Positions 8,913-20,593 are shown, counted from the stretch's first letter. The stretch is 64,000 nt of DNA from Vibrio tasmaniensis (GCF_024347635.1 NZ_AP025510.1:1178001-1242000), one strand, 5' to 3'. Notes: a model not told the origin generated them from the letters alone. Translations and numbers: made by a program.

Positions 8913-9917
8913 TTAATTTAACGTTTTAACTGTACTTCGCTCAACAATTTCAGGGTGCATTTCGAAGACGCGTTTTTCGTGGTCTTTGTCTTTTATACGC
9001 TCTAGTAGTATTTCGAATGCATTTTTACCAACACGGCGCTTAGGTTGGTGAACCGTCGTTAACGGTGGAGAGAAGTATTCAGCCAATTCTATGTTGTCGT
9101 AACCGATCACTGAGATATCTTCAGGAATACGAATTCCTTTTTCTTGCAATCGGCTCATCAAGCCTAATGCCATGGTGTCGTTAAAACAGAATACAGCAGT
9201 AGGGCGATCTTCCATCTCGATGATTTGGTCGGCAGCAATTACAGCTGTGTCACACTCAAAGTTGCCTTCAATGATCATATTATCATCACCGGCAATCTTT
9301 GCTTCATTGAGTGCGCGTTTGTAACCGGCGATGCGCTCAACACATGCTGCTTTGTCTAAGTGGCCACTTAAACATGCGATCTTGGAGTGACCGCGCTCAA
9401 TAAGGTATTTGGTTGCTAGGTAGCCACCTTCTTCAGAGTTATCGATGATCTTATCAGCCTGAGAGCTTTCAGGGCCCCAGTCCATGATAACTTTAGGGAT
9501 GTCTGCGTGACGGTCTAACATCTCTCTTAGTTCTTCAGTTAGGTCAGAACACATAACTAAGATGCCATCTACACGTTTCTCTGCAAGCATGCGAATGTAG
9601 TCACGTTGCTTTTCGTAGATACCGCCCGTATTACACAAAATCAAAGTGTAACCTTGACGGTAGCAGTAGCTCTCAACACCATCAATAACTTCAGAGAAGA
9701 ACAGATTGGTTGATTGAGTCACTAACATACCGATAGTGCGTGTTGTATTGCACTTCAGACTACGAGCAACGGCACTTGGCGCATAGTTAAGTTCGTCTAC
9801 GGCTTTATTAACTTTTTCTTGAGTCGCTTCAGCAACAAAGCGAGTTTTGTTGATTACGTGAGAAACGGTTGTTGTTGATACGCCGGCTAAGCGTGCGACA
9901 TCTTTTATAGTGGCCAT
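8913..9917 (-). CDS. purR: Purine repressor, LacI family
   Basis: 334 residues. The N-terminal helix-turn-helix [23 protein letters not shown] and hinge helix [11 protein letters not shown] (about residues 46-56) are followed by a periplasmic-binding-protein-like effector domain. In the family, hypoxanthine or guanine is the corepressor and the target is the PUR box of de novo purine synthesis genes. Sequence and length match PurR closely, including the ending of the DNA-binding domain. It stands alone with terminators on both sides. Confidence 0.95.
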   Translation of the reverse strand: MATIKDVARLAGVSTTTVSHVINKTRFVAEATQEKVNKAVDELNYAPSAVARSLKCNTTRTIGMLVTQSTNLFFSEVIDGVESYCYRQGYTLILCNTGGIYEKQRDYIRMLAEKRVDGILVMCSDLTEELREMLDRHADIPKVIMDWGPESSQADKIIDNSEEGGYLATKYLIERGHSKIACLSGHLDKAACVERIAGYKRALNEAKIAGDDNMIIEGNFECDTAVIAADQIIEMEDRPTAVFCFNDTMALGLMSRLQEKGIRIPEDISVIGYDNIELAEYFSPPLTTVHQPKRRVGKNAFEILLERIKDKDHEKRVFEMHPEIVERSTVKTLN

Positions 9918-10025
9918 GTTTTTATCCTAATTAGAAGCTACTTTCCCAAAGTACGGAATGAAGTAGCCGTTAAGCTACCTAACTAAGAGCTTAAATTTGT
10001 AGGGCTCTTTGGGTACTAAAGTGCT

Positions 10026-10054
10026 AAAAAACAAAAAACCGCTATTGAGCGGCT
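10026..10054 (-). terminator. Terminator-like hairpin within the probable purR leader
   Basis: On the minus strand CCGCT, a CAAT loop and AGCGG are followed by T6-G-T5. The stem is only 5 bp. It could be the end of a short transcript or an attenuator ahead of purR. Confidence 0.5.
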
Positions 10055-10112
10055 TGTATTAACACCAAAATGCTCTGAACTTTACTAAGTGTAGCATTTC
10101 GTGAATGTTTCA

Positions 10113-10128
10113 TATTTTATCGTTTGCG
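10113..10128 (-). promoter_or_regulatory. PUR-box-like element upstream of purR
   Basis: The minus-strand CCGCAAACGATAAAAT keeps the GCAAACG core of the PurR operator but differs at about three consensus positions. Autoregulation would be reasonable for PurR; this is a weak match. Confidence 0.35.
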
Positions 10129-10164
10129 GTCACAATTTTAGACTGACTAGAAATTACTCGCAAT

Positions 10165-10192
10165 AAAATTCACCCAGAAATCCGGGTGAATG
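10165..10192 (-). terminator. Terminator after torD
   Basis: ATTCACCC and GGGTGAAT flank a short loop. On the minus strand the stem is followed by TTTATT. Confidence 0.7.
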
Positions 10193-10235
10193 GTCACAAT
10201 TCTATTGAATTTATTTATCGATTCGTCAAAAAAGC

Positions 10236-10883
10236 TTATTCGCCAGCTAGGTATTGAGTGTCCAGTTTACAGAATGCCAATAGCAGAGATGAGACTGAAG
10301 CGTAGAAACCGAATGGGTCAACGTCATGACATTTAACGTTGAACTTTGGTACCCAAGTAAGCAGTTGCTGTTCGATAAATTGTTGTTGAACTGCGAAGGA
10401 TTTTTCTAGTTCTTCTTCAAGCTCGGTTTCGTTCGAACGAATGATGAGATTACCTAGAAAGTCGAGTTCGATAGCAATGTGATCAGCTGGCTCTTTTAGG
10501 TCTTGGTTAACCACTAAGTTGTGTTTAGCCATGATCTCTTCCATATCTTTTGCTGGCTTATCGTTTAAAAGGCCAGTCTTGCCGATATACATAGAAGCGT
10601 AAGGAAGTGCGCCATGTTTATCTGTTTTTAAGAACAAGTCACAGAAGTCAGCAGACAATTCTAATTGAGCATCTTCACGTGTTTGTAGACGGTTTAGTGC
10701 ATCCACTAAGCTATCAATCGCCGGCTTTAGTGTTTCATTTTCGCCTAAGCCTGTAAGGAAAGAACGAATTTCAACAGAGTGGTAGTGATCAAGTTCTTCT
10801 TGAGTGAGCTCTTTAGCGAACAAGCGTGATAGCCACCAGTATATTTCTGCTCTTTGCTCGTTGAACGCTTTCGTATCTTTCAT
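10236..10883 (-). CDS. torD: Molecular chaperone TorD for TMAO reductase
   Basis: 215-residue all-helical chaperone of the TorD/DmsD family. It binds the apo-form of the molybdenum enzyme TorA and its Tat signal before cofactor insertion. Family features visible include [17 protein letters not shown] at the N-terminus, the [14 protein letters not shown] segment and the [17 protein letters not shown] motif (near residues 136-152). torR lies divergently upstream, but the reductase genes torC and torA are not in the window. Confidence 0.93.
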   Translation of the reverse strand: MKDTKAFNEQRAEIYWWLSRLFAKELTQEELDHYHSVEIRSFLTGLGENETLKPAIDSLVDALNRLQTREDAQLELSADFCDLFLKTDKHGALPYASMYIGKTGLLNDKPAKDMEEIMAKHNLVVNQDLKEPADHIAIELDFLGNLIIRSNETELEEELEKSFAVQQQFIEQQLLTWVPKFNVKCHDVDPFGFYASVSSLLLAFCKLDTQYLAGE

Positions 10884-10908
10884 TTCTTAGATCCTGATTG
10901 AGTCTTGT

Positions 10909-10956
10909 GGTGTGTGTATACCGAGCATCGTCAAGTGATTTGGGTATAGGTACACC
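10909..10956. repeat. Imperfect inverted repeat between torD and torR
   Basis: The arms GGTGTGTGTATACC (10909-10922) and GGTATAGGTACACC (10943-10956) are inverted copies differing at three positions. They flank a 20-bp centre. The size and shape suggest a small dispersed palindromic element or a regulator site. Confidence 0.6.
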
Positions 10957-11170
10957 AAGGCTGAATAACAAGGTTATTTGCGAAACGCAAAGTGACTCGT
11001 TAGTAGTAATACCTATATTGAATTGCGATGGGCGACAAATAGCAAGGTTTAAGATTGTCTTGTATCAAAAAAAAATCATGTTTCTGGCTTTTATCTTCTG
11101 TAGTACTAGAATTGTTACGAGTTATGAATAGAATGGTCAATGAAACTATTAAATAAGAAAAGTGGTGTAG

Positions 11171-11884
11171 ATGAGCTATCACGTATTAGTCGTAGAAGAT
11201 GATGTGGTAACCCGCAGTAAACTGGTTGGATATTTCCAGAATGAAGGTTACACAGTGAGCGAAGCTGAAAGCGGTGCTCAAATGAGAAAAATGTTAGAAG
11301 AAAATAACGTTGACCTCATTATGTTAGACATCAACTTGCCAGGCGAAGATGGATTGATGCTAACTCGCGAATTACGCAGTCAATCAGACATTGGCATAAT
11401 TTTAGTTACTGGACGCACGGATAGCATTGACAAGATCGTTGGCCTTGAAATGGGCGCTGATGATTACGTTACTAAACCTTTCGAACTTCGCGAGTTGTTG
11501 GTTCGAGTTAAAAACCTCTTGTGGCGCATTTCGGCGGCTCGTAAGACAGCAGCGGTTGCGGTAGAAGAAGCAGGAGACGAATCTGTGGTTCGTTTTGGTG
11601 AGTGGACGTTTGATATACCTCGCCGTGCATTAAGTAAGAATAACGAGCCGGTGAAATTGACCAAAGCGGAATATGAACTGTTGGTTGCGCTCTCTTCTTA
11701 CCCTAACCAAGTTTTAAGTCGTGAACGTATCTTGAATATGATCAGCCATCGAGTGGACGCGCCGAATGACCGCACTATCGATGTATTAATTCGCCGTATG
11801 CGTGCAAAAATGGAGTTTGATCCTAAGAACCCACAAATTTTTGTGACGGTTCACGGTGAAGGTTACATGTTCGCTGGTGACTAA
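11171..11884 (+). CDS. torR: Two-component response regulator TorR (OmpR family)
   Basis: 237 residues. The receiver domain (1-120) has acidic pocket VVEDD, phosphoacceptor Asp in LIMLDINLPGEDG (about residue 53) and Lys in VTKPF. The winged-helix DNA-binding domain is at about 140-235, ending HGEGYMFAGD. Sequence is close to E. coli TorR, for instance DINLP...GLMLTRELR and GLEMGADDYVTKP. It activates TMAO respiration genes when phosphorylated by TorS, which is not in this window. A linker of about 15 residues rich in Ala/Val/Glu joins the domains. Confidence 0.93.
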   Translation: MSYHVLVVEDDVVTRSKLVGYFQNEGYTVSEAESGAQMRKMLEENNVDLIMLDINLPGEDGLMLTRELRSQSDIGIILVTGRTDSIDKIVGLEMGADDYVTKPFELRELLVRVKNLLWRISAARKTAAVAVEEAGDESVVRFGEWTFDIPRRALSKNNEPVKLTKAEYELLVALSSYPNQVLSRERILNMISHRVDAPNDRTIDVLIRRMRAKMEFDPKNPQIFVTVHGEGYMFAGD

Positions 11885-11930
11885 CTTTCCTTTGGATACC
11901 GACTATAGTCAGTAACGATACTTGAAAGTA

Positions 11931-11968
11931 AAAAAAACCGAGACATCAATGATGCCTCGGTTTTTTTG
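11931..11968. terminator. Bidirectional terminator between torR and elyC
   Basis: ACCGAG/CTCGGT with inner CAT/ATG pairs has A7 on the left and T7 on the right, so it can serve both converging genes. Confidence 0.9.
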
Positions 11969-11980
11969 TTACTGAACTTT

Positions 11981-12787
11981 TTAATTGTTTATCATCGGAG
12001 TACTGCTCTCGACAGGGTCATTACTTGTGTCTAGCCAATCTCGCAAGCTTTGCCAAACTAATCCCATCGTCTCATGCCAATAGCGCTCAGTCTGCTCGAG
12101 ATAGATAGCCTTAGGCATATACTTATTCCATGGTTCAACAATGCCTTCTTGTGCAAGGTAGTTGGTTGGTGCTGGTAATGGTTTCATGCCCGCGGCATTG
12201 AATTCATTAAGGGCGCGAGTCATATGGCTCGCTGATGTCACGAGCACCATTTTCTTATTCTTAACGAATGCAGCGGCTTGGCGAGCTTCTTCCCACGTAT
12301 CTTTCGCAGTTTCAAGCAGAATGATATCGGGTTTTGCCACGCCGAGTGCTAGCGCTACTTTAGCCATCATTTTTGCGTTGCTCACCTCAGTGCCTGCGCC
12401 ATAACCAGACAAAATGAGTTTAGCTCCGGGGTAAAGACGTAAGATACGAATCCCTTCACTTAAGCGCATCAGACCGGTGCGGCTAAGTTCTGATGTTGGT
12501 GGGATTTGGTCATCAACAACGTGACCACTTCCAAGAACCATAATGTAATCGACGGTATCATCGATAGGTAAAAAAGCGGTGTGTTGCCTTTCCATTGGCA
12601 TTAAAAGTTGACTAGAAACAGGCTGGAAAGCGATTAGGAAAATACCACAGAGGGCTGAAAGGGTAATTAGGCAACCTGTCTTCCTTTTTGCAGTAAACAT
12701 CACTAGGGCTAAACCCAGAAAAGCGAGAATTAACATTGCTGGCAGTGGCATCAGTAACGAAGACACTACTTTTTTCAGCTCAAACAT
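11981..12787 (-). CDS. elyC: Envelope biogenesis factor ElyC (YcbC; DUF218/YdcF family)
   Basis: 268 residues from ATG 12787. The frame is open to 12886, but the family begins with this MFELKKVVSSLLMPLP stretch. There are two N-terminal membrane helices (about 12-32 and 37-60), then a periplasmic or cytoplasmic DUF218 domain with the motifs YIMVLGSGHVVD, LILSGYGAG and LVTSASHMTRA. In E. coli the protein is needed for normal peptidoglycan synthesis at low temperature. Divergence from cmoM-mukFEB repeats the E. coli arrangement and supports the name. Confidence 0.9.
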   Translation of the reverse strand: MFELKKVVSSLLMPLPAMLILAFLGLALVMFTAKRKTGCLITLSALCGIFLIAFQPVSSQLLMPMERQHTAFLPIDDTVDYIMVLGSGHVVDDQIPPTSELSRTGLMRLSEGIRILRLYPGAKLILSGYGAGTEVSNAKMMAKVALALGVAKPDIILLETAKDTWEEARQAAAFVKNKKMVLVTSASHMTRALNEFNAAGMKPLPAPTNYLAQEGIVEPWNKYMPKAIYLEQTERYWHETMGLVWQSLRDWLDTSNDPVESSTPMINN

Positions 12788-12902
12788 ATCCGAATAGTCC
12801 GAAAAAACATCACTTAGTAGTAAAAAGAGACATCGCCTCTTTATTCCTGAAATTCCTGTGACAGAATAGCAGGCACGATAGGACATAATAACTCAAGTAG
12901 CC

Positions 12903-13688
12903 GTGACTGAAGACCGTAATTTCGACGATATTGCCCACAAATTTGCAAAAAACATATACGGCTCTGACAAAGGAGAGATCCGTCAGTGCATCGTATGGGA
13001 AGATTTAGAACAAGCTTTGAGCAAATTTGAACAATCCGCTTCGCCGCTGCATATACTTGATGCCGGAGGTGGGCTTGCTCAAATGTCGCAAAAAATTGCG
13101 ACACTAGGGCACAACGTTTCTCTGTGCGACCTCTCTTCTGAAATGTTGAAGCTAGCGGAAGAAAGCATCGCAGAAGCAGGTTTACTCGAGCAGTATCGTT
13201 TTATCCATTCTCCGGTACAAAAAGTGGCAGAGCATCTCGAAGAGAAAGTCGATTTTGTGATGTTTCATGCCGTAATGGAATGGTTAGCAGACCCTAAACA
13301 GGCTCTTGATTTGTTGTTGGGACAAGTAAAACCCGGTGGCATTGCCTCGATAATGTTTTACAACCACCATGGTTTAGTCCTGAAAAATGTGATTTGTGGC
13401 AACATTCCTCATGTATTGAATGGGATGCCACATCGAAAAAGGTTTAAGCTGCAACCACAAAAAGGCTTGAGGCCTGAAGAGGTTTATCAATGGATAGAAG
13501 ACGCTGGTTTAGATATCTGTGGTAAATCAGGCATTCGCTCTTTCAGTGACTACATAGGTAATATGGAGTACATGGGCGATTACCAGTTCGAAGATGTGTT
13601 GGAACTAGAGAAACAGCTATGTCGCCAAGAGCCATATCTGTCGCTAGGTCGTTATATTCACGTTTGGGCTCAAAAACCTGCGCAATAA
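12903..13688 (+). CDS. cmoM: tRNA 5-carboxymethoxyuridine methyltransferase CmoM (SmtA)
   Basis: 261 residues from GTG 12903. Class I SAM-dependent methyltransferase: motif I ILDAGGGLAQMS (about 51-62), acidic post-motif CDLSSEML, and motif IV-like FHAVMEWLADP. It methylates cmo5U34 of certain tRNAs to the methyl ester. cmoA and cmoB, which build the cmo5U precursor, lie at 26.5-28.4 kb in the same window. It immediately precedes mukF, 125 bp away, as in E. coli. Confidence 0.9.
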   Translation: MTEDRNFDDIAHKFAKNIYGSDKGEIRQCIVWEDLEQALSKFEQSASPLHILDAGGGLAQMSQKIATLGHNVSLCDLSSEMLKLAEESIAEAGLLEQYRFIHSPVQKVAEHLEEKVDFVMFHAVMEWLADPKQALDLLLGQVKPGGIASIMFYNHHGLVLKNVICGNIPHVLNGMPHRKRFKLQPQKGLRPEEVYQWIEDAGLDICGKSGIRSFSDYIGNMEYMGDYQFEDVLELEKQLCRQEPYLSLGRYIHVWAQKPAQ

Positions 13689-13813
13689 CAGCGATGAATG
13701 TGGTAAAAGAAGCCACAACATGCGCTGCGCAATCGTAACAAGCCCGCGTTATAAAGAAATAGGCTTCATATCTAATACATTTGATATGACGAAGAACAGT
13801 AACAGGAACCACA

Positions 13814-15151
13814 ATGAGTGAAATGACTCAAACTGCCGAAGAGCAGCCAATTGATGAGTTGGTGGGCTGGGTCAAGCAGCATGATTTTTCATTAAACTTG
13901 CCACCAGAGCGCTTAGCATTTTTGATTGCTATCGCAGTACTAAGCAATGAACGGTTCGATGAAGAGTTGGGCGAGGGTGAACTGCACGATGCATTTACCA
14001 TTGTCACTCGACTGTTTGAAGATACTGGCGAAGCCTCTGCGTTTCGTGCCAACAATGCTATCAATGAGTTGGTTAAACAGAAGTTGATCAGCCGCTTTAC
14101 CAGCGAAATCACGGATGGTGCAAGCATTTATCGCTTATCTCCATTGGCGATTGGTATCTCAGATTATTACTTACGTCACCGCCAGTTTTCCAAATTGAAA
14201 CTGTCTATCCAGCTTTCTATGGTTGCAGATGAGATGGCAAAAGCCATTGAAGCCGCTCAGAAAGGTGGAACTCCGGGACATTGGAGAAGGAATGTTTACG
14301 GCGTGCTCAAATATTCTGTTGGTGAAATTTTTGATCAGATCGATCTTAACCAACGTGTTATGGATGAGCAGCAACAAACCGTCAAACAGCAAATTGCGGA
14401 TCTTTTAAATAAAGATTGGCGAGAAGCAATTAATAACTGTGAGTCTTTGCTATCGGAAACCTCAGCCACGCTAAAAGAGTTGCAAGACACCTTGCAAGCG
14501 GCGGGTGATGAACTGCAAACCCAGATACTTGATATTCAAGAAATTGTTTACGGTGACGATGAACTCGAGTTTGTAGGTGAAACCCTATTTGGTTTGCAGA
14601 TGAAGCTAGACCGAATCACCAGTTGGGGCCAACAAGCGATTGATTTGTGGATCGGTTACGACCGCCACGTGCATAAATTTATCCGTACCGCGATCGATAT
14701 GGATAAAAACCGTGCCTTTAGCCAACGCTTGCGTCAGTCAGTCACTGACTACTTTGATGCGCCTTGGTTATTGACCTACGCAGACGCAGAAAAACTCACG
14801 GATCTTCGCGATGAAGCACTTGTGCTCCGTGATGACGAAGTGATGGGGCAAGCCCCAATCGACGTAGAATACGAAGAGTTTGAGCAAGTGAACGATCTAC
14901 TTTCAGAACGAATCGCAGATATGTTGAAAGCTCACAAACAGCAAGGCGCGCCAATTGATCTTGGCCTTGTGCTGCGTGATTACCTCGCAGCGCACCCTCG
15001 CACACACCATTTTGATTTAGCCAGAATTGTTGTCGACCAAGCCGTTCGCTTAGGTTACTCAGAGTCTGACTATCAGGCTATTCAGCCAGATTGGCAGGCA
15101 ATCAACGATTTCGGTGCAAAGGTACAAGCAAATGTCATTAACAAGTACTGA
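13814..15151 (+). CDS. mukF: Chromosome partition protein MukF (condensin kleisin)
   Basis: 445 residues, matching the family length. MukF is the kleisin of the MukBEF condensin, with an N-terminal winged helix, a central helical dimer region (about 190-330) and a C-terminal part that contacts MukB heads. The start ATG 13814 has AGGAA upstream. It is followed by overlapping mukE and mukB, so the three subunits are translationally coupled. Confidence 0.97.
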   Translation: MSEMTQTAEEQPIDELVGWVKQHDFSLNLPPERLAFLIAIAVLSNERFDEELGEGELHDAFTIVTRLFEDTGEASAFRANNAINELVKQKLISRFTSEITDGASIYRLSPLAIGISDYYLRHRQFSKLKLSIQLSMVADEMAKAIEAAQKGGTPGHWRRNVYGVLKYSVGEIFDQIDLNQRVMDEQQQTVKQQIADLLNKDWREAINNCESLLSETSATLKELQDTLQAAGDELQTQILDIQEIVYGDDELEFVGETLFGLQMKLDRITSWGQQAIDLWIGYDRHVHKFIRTAIDMDKNRAFSQRLRQSVTDYFDAPWLLTYADAEKLTDLRDEALVLRDDEVMGQAPIDVEYEEFEQVNDLLSERIADMLKAHKQQGAPIDLGLVLRDYLAAHPRTHHFDLARIVVDQAVRLGYSESDYQAIQPDWQAINDFGAKVQANVINKY

Positions 15152-15938
15152 TGATTACATGCCAGAGAAACTGGTAAAAGCGATAGCGAACCCATTGTTC
15201 CCTGCGCTAGACAGCATGCTGCGTTCAGGCAAGCATGTTTCAACAGAAGACCTAGATAACCATGCGTTGCTTTCTGATTTCGAAGTTGAGCTTCAGCATT
15301 TTTACCAACGCTACAATACGGAACTGGTAAAAGCGCCTGAAGGTTTCTTTTACTTGCGTCCACGTTCTACGTCTCTGATAGGTCGTAGTGTGTTGTCTGA
15401 GCTAGATATGCTGGTTGGCAAAGTATTGTGTTTCTTATATCTAAGCCCAGAGCGTTTGGCTCATGAAGGTATCTTTACTAATCAAGAGCTGTTTGATGAA
15501 CTGATGTCGTTAGCGGATGAGAAAAAACTCATGAAGCTAGCGACCAACCGTGCGTCTGGTTCTGACTTAGACAAAGAAAAGCTGTTTGAAAAAGTACGTA
15601 CTTCTTTACGTCGTTTACGTCGTATCGGCATGCTGATTGTGATTGGTGAAACAGGTAAATTCCGTATCAGTGAAGCGGTGTTCCGTTTTGGTGCGGACGT
15701 TCGTGTTGGCGACGATATGAAAGAAGCGCAATTACGTCTTATTCGTGATGGTGAAGCGGTTGTTCATACCCAAGAACCTAATCAAGGTAGCTTGTTGAAT
15801 GAAGAACAAGCGGAAGCCGCATTAGAAGTAGAGCTAGACGTAGACGAAAACGGTCAACAAGACATATTTAACGATCAAGCTGACTTTGACCTTGAGTCAA
15901 ACGATGGCGAACAAACAAAAGTAGAAGGTGAAGTATGA
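15132..15938 (+). CDS. mukE: Chromosome partition protein MukE
   Basis: 268 residues from ATG 15132, with AAGG about 10 bases upstream. An in-frame GTG at 15114 is a less likely start, and ATG 15159 is also possible. It overlaps mukF by 20 bases and mukB by 4 (ATGA). MukE, the KITE-type winged-helix subunit, binds MukF. The conserved core runs from [25 protein letters not shown] to about residue 215; the last 40 or so residues are very acidic, as usual. Confidence 0.96.
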   Translation: MSLTSTDDYMPEKLVKAIANPLFPALDSMLRSGKHVSTEDLDNHALLSDFEVELQHFYQRYNTELVKAPEGFFYLRPRSTSLIGRSVLSELDMLVGKVLCFLYLSPERLAHEGIFTNQELFDELMSLADEKKLMKLATNRASGSDLDKEKLFEKVRTSLRRLRRIGMLIVIGETGKFRISEAVFRFGADVRVGDDMKEAQLRLIRDGEAVVHTQEPNQGSLLNEEQAEAALEVELDVDENGQQDIFNDQADFDLESNDGEQTKVEGEV

Positions 15939-18900
15939 TTGAAAGAGGTAAGTATCAATCATTAACCATGATCAACTGGAACGGCTTCTTTGCACGTACT
16001 TTTGATATCGATGGATTGGTTACAACGCTTTCTGGCGGTAACGGTGCGGGTAAGTCGACCACAATGGCGGCATTCATCACCGCACTTATTCCTGACCAAA
16101 GCCTTCTGCACTTCCGTAACACAACGGAAGCGGGTAGTTCGCAGTCTTCTCGTGACAAAGGTCTTTACGGTAAGCTTCAACCTGGCGCATGTTATGCCGC
16201 GCTAGATGTGGTGAACTCTCGTAATCAACGCCTACTGTTTGCGGTAAAACTGCAGCAAGTTGCGGGTCGTGATAAGAAAGTAGACATCAAACCATTTGTT
16301 ATCCAAGGCCTACCAAGCCACGTGAAACCAACGGATGTATTGATTCAGAACGTTTCAGACAGCCACGCACGTGTATGTCAGTTGAGCGACGTGAAAGCGG
16401 CGGTTGCACAATACGAAGGCGCGCATTTTAAAGCCTTTTCTTCGATTGTTGATTACCACTCACAGATGTTTGAATACGGTGTGGTTCCAAAGAAACTGCG
16501 TAACAGCAGTGACCGTTCTAAGTTCTACCGTTTGATTGAAGCATCACTTTACGGCGGTATCTCAAGTGCGATTACACGTTCTCTGCGTGATTACCTTCTG
16601 CCGCAAAATGGCGGTGTGAAGAAAGCATTCCAAGATATGGAATCAGCACTGCGTGAAAACCGCATGACGCTAGAAGCGATCAAAACGACTCAGTCGGATC
16701 GTGACCTGTTCAAGCACTTGATCACTGAATCTACGAATTACGTGGCAGCAGATTACATGCGCCATGCCAACGATCGTCGTAACAAGCTTGATCAAACCAT
16801 GAAGTTCCGTGGCGAACTGTTTGGTTCTCGTGAAACCTTGCTTGATCAAAACAACTTGTTGAACCGCGTTCAAGAAGAGCTTGAGCTGTTGGTCGATCAA
16901 GAATCGGCACTGGAGCAAGATTACCAAGCGGCTTCGGATCACCTTCAATTGGTTCAAACTGCACTTCGTCAGCAAGAGAAAATTGCTCGCTACAGCGAAG
17001 ACCTAGAAGAGCTTAATGAGCGTCTAGAAGAGCAGATGATGGTGGTTGAAGAAGCTCAAGAGCGAGTACTTCTTGCTGAAGAGCAGGCAACCATTACTGA
17101 AGAAGAAGTGGATAGCCTGAAAACTCAGCTTGCTGACTACCAACAAGCGTTGGATGTTCAGCAGACTCGTGCGCTTCAATACCAGCAAGCGGTTCAAGCA
17201 TTAGAGAAAACTAAGCAGCTACTCGGTGATGAATCTATTACCGCAGAGAGCGCATTAACTCTGGTTTCTGAGCTAAAAGCACAAGAAGAATCAAGCACTC
17301 AAACGCTACTGTCTACTAAACATAAGCTCGACATGTCTTCTGCTGCCTCTGCGCAGTTCGACAAAGCGCTGTCTCTTGTTAAAAGTATTGTTGGCGATGT
17401 TGAGCGTAAAGACGCTTCTCACAGCGCTAAACAAGCGTTAGAGAAAGGCCGTAACGCAAAACACGTTGTTGAAAACGAACAACAGTGGCGTGCTCAACAC
17501 CGCGACATGGCTCGTGATGTGGCGCAGCAGCGTCAAGCAAAAGAGCTGGCGACTGAATACCAAAAGCAACACAACATCTCACTGACTGACGAAGCGGTTT
17601 TCGATGAAGAACGTGAACGCCATGCTATGCAGATCGAGTCTCTTGAGTACGCTCAAGAAGAGCTGCGTGAAGCGAAGAGTGAGCAACGTCGTGTGCAACA
17701 AAACCATGACCAAGAGATTCAAAAACTCGAGGCTATTGCTCCTGCGTGGATTACAGCTAATGACGCACTTGAAGCACTCAGAGATCAAACAGACGCTGAG
17801 CTAGAAGATAGCCAAGCAGTTATGACTCAAATGCAGCAAGTGCTTGAAAACGAGAAATCTCAAGCGGTAGCAAAAGATCAGTTGGCAACGCGCCGAGCTG
17901 AACTTGAGCAAGAAATTGAACGTTTAGCGTCTCCAGGTGGTTCTAACGATCCTCGCTTGAAAGGCTTAGCGGATACACTGGGTGGCGTGCTGCTTTCTGA
18001 GATCTACGATGACATTACCATTGGTGATGCACCGTACTTTAGTGCGATGTATGGCCCAGCTCGTCACGCAATTGTGGTTTCGGACCTTGATGGCATTAAA
18101 GAGAAGCTGGTGGATCTTGATGATTGTCCAGAAGACCTTTACATCCTTGAAGGCGATGTAGACGCGTTTGATGACAGCTCATTCAATGCCGATGAGCTTG
18201 AAGGTGCGGTCTGTGTTCAGTTGAACGATCGTCAAATGCGTTATTCTCGTTTCCCAGAGATTCCATTGTTTGGCCGTGCGGCTCGTGAACAGCGCCTAGA
18301 GATATTGCGTGAAGAGCGTGATGTTGTTGTGGAAAACCACGCCAAAGCCGCGTTCGATTCTCAGAAACTGAATCGCCTATACCAAGCATTCAACAGTTTT
18401 GTTGCTAAGCACCTGCATGTTGCGTTTAACGCAGACCCAGAGCAAGCACTGGTTGCTGTTCGTGATAAGCGTAATCAAATTGTTCGTTCTCTGGCTGAGC
18501 TTGACTCTAAAGAGCAGCAGCAACGTAGCCAACTTCTGCAAAGTAAGCAGGCACTTGGTGCACTGGACAAACTGGCACCAATGGTTCGTATTCTTGAAGA
18601 CGAAACATTAGCTGAGCGCTTAGCTGAATTGGAAGCGCAACTAGAGCGTTTAAGTGAAGCCAAGTCTTACTTGAATACTCATGGCAAAGCGCTTACTTCT
18701 CTAGAGCAAATCGTATCTGCACTAGACGCTGATCCAGAGCAGTTCGAAGCTTTGGAAGCCGAATATCGTCAAGCAGACAACGCGCTACAAAGCCTAAAAG
18801 GCAAAGTGTTCGCGCTGTCTGATTTGATTGAGCGTCGTCACTATTTTGCTTACGCAGACTCTGTTGATTTGCTCAACAAGAGCAGCGAACTAAGCGAGCA

Positions 18901-20389
18901 ATTGAAAGCGAAGTTGGTTCAAGCAGAACAAGCAAGAACCAAAGGCCGTGATGGCTTGAAGCAAGCTCGTGAACAGATGAACCAGTACAACCAAGTATTG
19001 GCAGCACTGAAGAGCTCACATCAAGCGAAACAGGAAACGGTTCAAGAGTTCAAACAAGAGCTACAAGAGTTTGGCGTAAATGCTGATGAAGGCGCTGAAG
19101 AGCGCGCTGTGCGTCGTCGTGACGAGCTTCAAGAGCGTCTACACACATCTCGCAGCCGTAAAAGTGAATACGAGCGTACGATTACGTCAACAGAACTTGA
19201 GATGAAAGCCCTAGCTAAGCGTCTTAAGAAAGTTCAGAAAGAGTACACAGAGCTTCGTACCTTCGTGGTTGCAGCAAAAGCAGGTTGGTGTTCAGTACTT
19301 CGCTTGGCTCGTGAAAATGACGTTGAACGTCGTCTTCATAAGCGTGAGTTGGCTTACCTAACGGCAGGCGAGCTTCGCTCTATGTCGGATAAATCACTGG
19401 GTGCACTGCGTTTGGCTGTGTCTGATAATGAAGACCTACGTGATTCGCTGCGTCTATCTGAAGATAACGCGCATCCAGAGCGTAAAGTTCTGTTCTACAT
19501 TGCGGTTTACCAACACCTTCGTGAGCGTATTCGCCAAGATATCATTCATACGGATGATCCGGTTGAAGCGATCGAAGAGATGGAAGTTGAGCTTGCTCGT
19601 CTTACAGAAGAACTGACGCAGCGTGAAAACCGCTTAGCGATCAGCTCTGAATCGGTAGCAAGCATCATCAAGAAGACGATTCAGCGCGAGCAGAACCGTA
19701 TTCGTATGCTCAACCAAGGTTTGTCTAACATTTACTTTGGTCAGGTTAAAGGCGTACGTCTGAACGTTAAGATCCGTGAAAGCCACGAGATTTTACTATC
19801 AGGCTTAGCGACTCAACAAGAGCAGCATAAAGACTTGTTCGAATCAACGCGCTTTACCTTCTCTGAAGCAATGGCGAAGTTGTTCCAACGAGTGAACCCA
19901 CATATCGATATGGGTCAACGTTCTCCGCAAGTTCTTGGTGAAGAGTTACTGGATTACCGCAACTATCTAGAGTTAAGTGTTGAAGTTAACCGTGGTTCAG
20001 ACGGTTGGTTACAAGCGGAATCGGGCGCATTGTCTACGGGTGAGGCGATCGGTACTGGTCAATCAATCCTATTGATGGTTATCCAGAGCTGGGAAGAGGA
20101 ATCACGTCGACTTCGTAGTAAAGACATTGTTCCATGTCGTTTGTTGTTCCTTGATGAAGCCGCACGTCTGGATTCTAAGTCGATCTCTACGCTGTTTGAA
20201 CTGTGTGACCGTTTAGGTATGCAACTTTTGATTGCTGCGCCAGAGAACATTAGCCCAGAGAAAGGTACAACCTACAAACTGGTACGTAAGGTCTTCAAAG
20301 ACCACGAACACGTACACGTTGTTGGTCTGCGTGGTTTTGCTCAAAACAAACCGGTATCTCCAGTTCAAGAGTTGATTGAAACACCTTAG
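15935..20389 (+). CDS. mukB: Chromosome partition protein MukB (SMC-like condensin ATPase)
   Basis: 1484 residues, the expected size. Walker A is GGNGAGKS (residues 34-41). Two long coiled-coil arms (about 290-650 and 850-1090) flank a globular hinge around residues 665-780 ([19 protein letters not shown] onward). The ABC signature is [12 protein letters not shown] and Walker B is [11 protein letters not shown] near the C-terminus. With MukE and MukF it forms the condensin that organises the chromosome in gammaproteobacteria that lack SMC-ScpAB. Confidence 0.98.
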   Translation: MIERGKYQSLTMINWNGFFARTFDIDGLVTTLSGGNGAGKSTTMAAFITALIPDQSLLHFRNTTEAGSSQSSRDKGLYGKLQPGACYAALDVVNSRNQRLLFAVKLQQVAGRDKKVDIKPFVIQGLPSHVKPTDVLIQNVSDSHARVCQLSDVKAAVAQYEGAHFKAFSSIVDYHSQMFEYGVVPKKLRNSSDRSKFYRLIEASLYGGISSAITRSLRDYLLPQNGGVKKAFQDMESALRENRMTLEAIKTTQSDRDLFKHLITESTNYVAADYMRHANDRRNKLDQTMKFRGELFGSRETLLDQNNLLNRVQEELELLVDQESALEQDYQAASDHLQLVQTALRQQEKIARYSEDLEELNERLEEQMMVVEEAQERVLLAEEQATITEEEVDSLKTQLADYQQALDVQQTRALQYQQAVQALEKTKQLLGDESITAESALTLVSELKAQEESSTQTLLSTKHKLDMSSAASAQFDKALSLVKSIVGDVERKDASHSAKQALEKGRNAKHVVENEQQWRAQHRDMARDVAQQRQAKELATEYQKQHNISLTDEAVFDEERERHAMQIESLEYAQEELREAKSEQRRVQQNHDQEIQKLEAIAPAWITANDALEALRDQTDAELEDSQAVMTQMQQVLENEKSQAVAKDQLATRRAELEQEIERLASPGGSNDPRLKGLADTLGGVLLSEIYDDITIGDAPYFSAMYGPARHAIVVSDLDGIKEKLVDLDDCPEDLYILEGDVDAFDDSSFNADELEGAVCVQLNDRQMRYSRFPEIPLFGRAAREQRLEILREERDVVVENHAKAAFDSQKLNRLYQAFNSFVAKHLHVAFNADPEQALVAVRDKRNQIVRSLAELDSKEQQQRSQLLQSKQALGALDKLAPMVRILEDETLAERLAELEAQLERLSEAKSYLNTHGKALTSLEQIVSALDADPEQFEALEAEYRQADNALQSLKGKVFALSDLIERRHYFAYADSVDLLNKSSELSEQLKAKLVQAEQARTKGRDGLKQAREQMNQYNQVLAALKSSHQAKQETVQEFKQELQEFGVNADEGAEERAVRRRDELQERLHTSRSRKSEYERTITSTELEMKALAKRLKKVQKEYTELRTFVVAAKAGWCSVLRLARENDVERRLHKRELAYLTAGELRSMSDKSLGALRLAVSDNEDLRDSLRLSEDNAHPERKVLFYIAVYQHLRERIRQDIIHTDDPVEAIEEMEVELARLTEELTQRENRLAISSESVASIIKKTIQREQNRIRMLNQGLSNIYFGQVKGVRLNVKIRESHEILLSGLATQQEQHKDLFESTRFTFSEAMAKLFQRVNPHIDMGQRSPQVLGEELLDYRNYLELSVEVNRGSDGWLQAESGALSTGEAIGTGQSILLMVIQSWEEESRRLRSKDIVPCRLLFLDEAARLDSKSISTLFELCDRLGMQLLIAAPENISPEKGTTYKLVRKVFKDHEHVHVVGLRGFAQNKPVSPVQELIETP

Positions 20390-20418
20390 AAGCGTGATCT
20401 ATCTACCGTAAATTAATG

Positions 20419-20449
20419 GCCTCGAAGTATACACTTCGGGGCTTTTTTT
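20419..20449 (+). terminator. Terminator after mukB
   Basis: GCCTCGAAGT and ACTTCGGGGC form a stem with a short loop, followed by T7, 30 bp past the stop. Confidence 0.88.
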
Positions 20450-20481
20450 GTTTGGCAGCTTCTCGGATCTCGTATTCTTTT

Positions 20482-20528
<47 letters not shown>

Positions 20529-20593
20529 ATTCCTGAGCTATTTATAATCACTGACTGTGATTGGCATGATTCAAACAGAGCTTATTACCATAT

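Larger units (their letters stand above)
9918..10235 (-). promoter_or_regulatory. purR upstream region with two minus-strand hairpins
   Basis: This 318-bp stretch has no gene. It contains the torD terminator at 10165-10192, a PUR-box-like element at 10113-10128, and a second terminator-shaped hairpin at 10026-10054 that lies between that element and the purR start. Confidence 0.5.

Noticed and set aside
10104..10117. TorR box near GAATGTTTCATATT
   Set aside because: Only loosely similar to CTGTTCATAT and located upstream of purR, not of a tor gene.
12788..12886. Upstream extension of elyC
   Set aside because: Cys/Ser-rich stretch without homology in the family; it occupies the divergent promoter space with cmoM.
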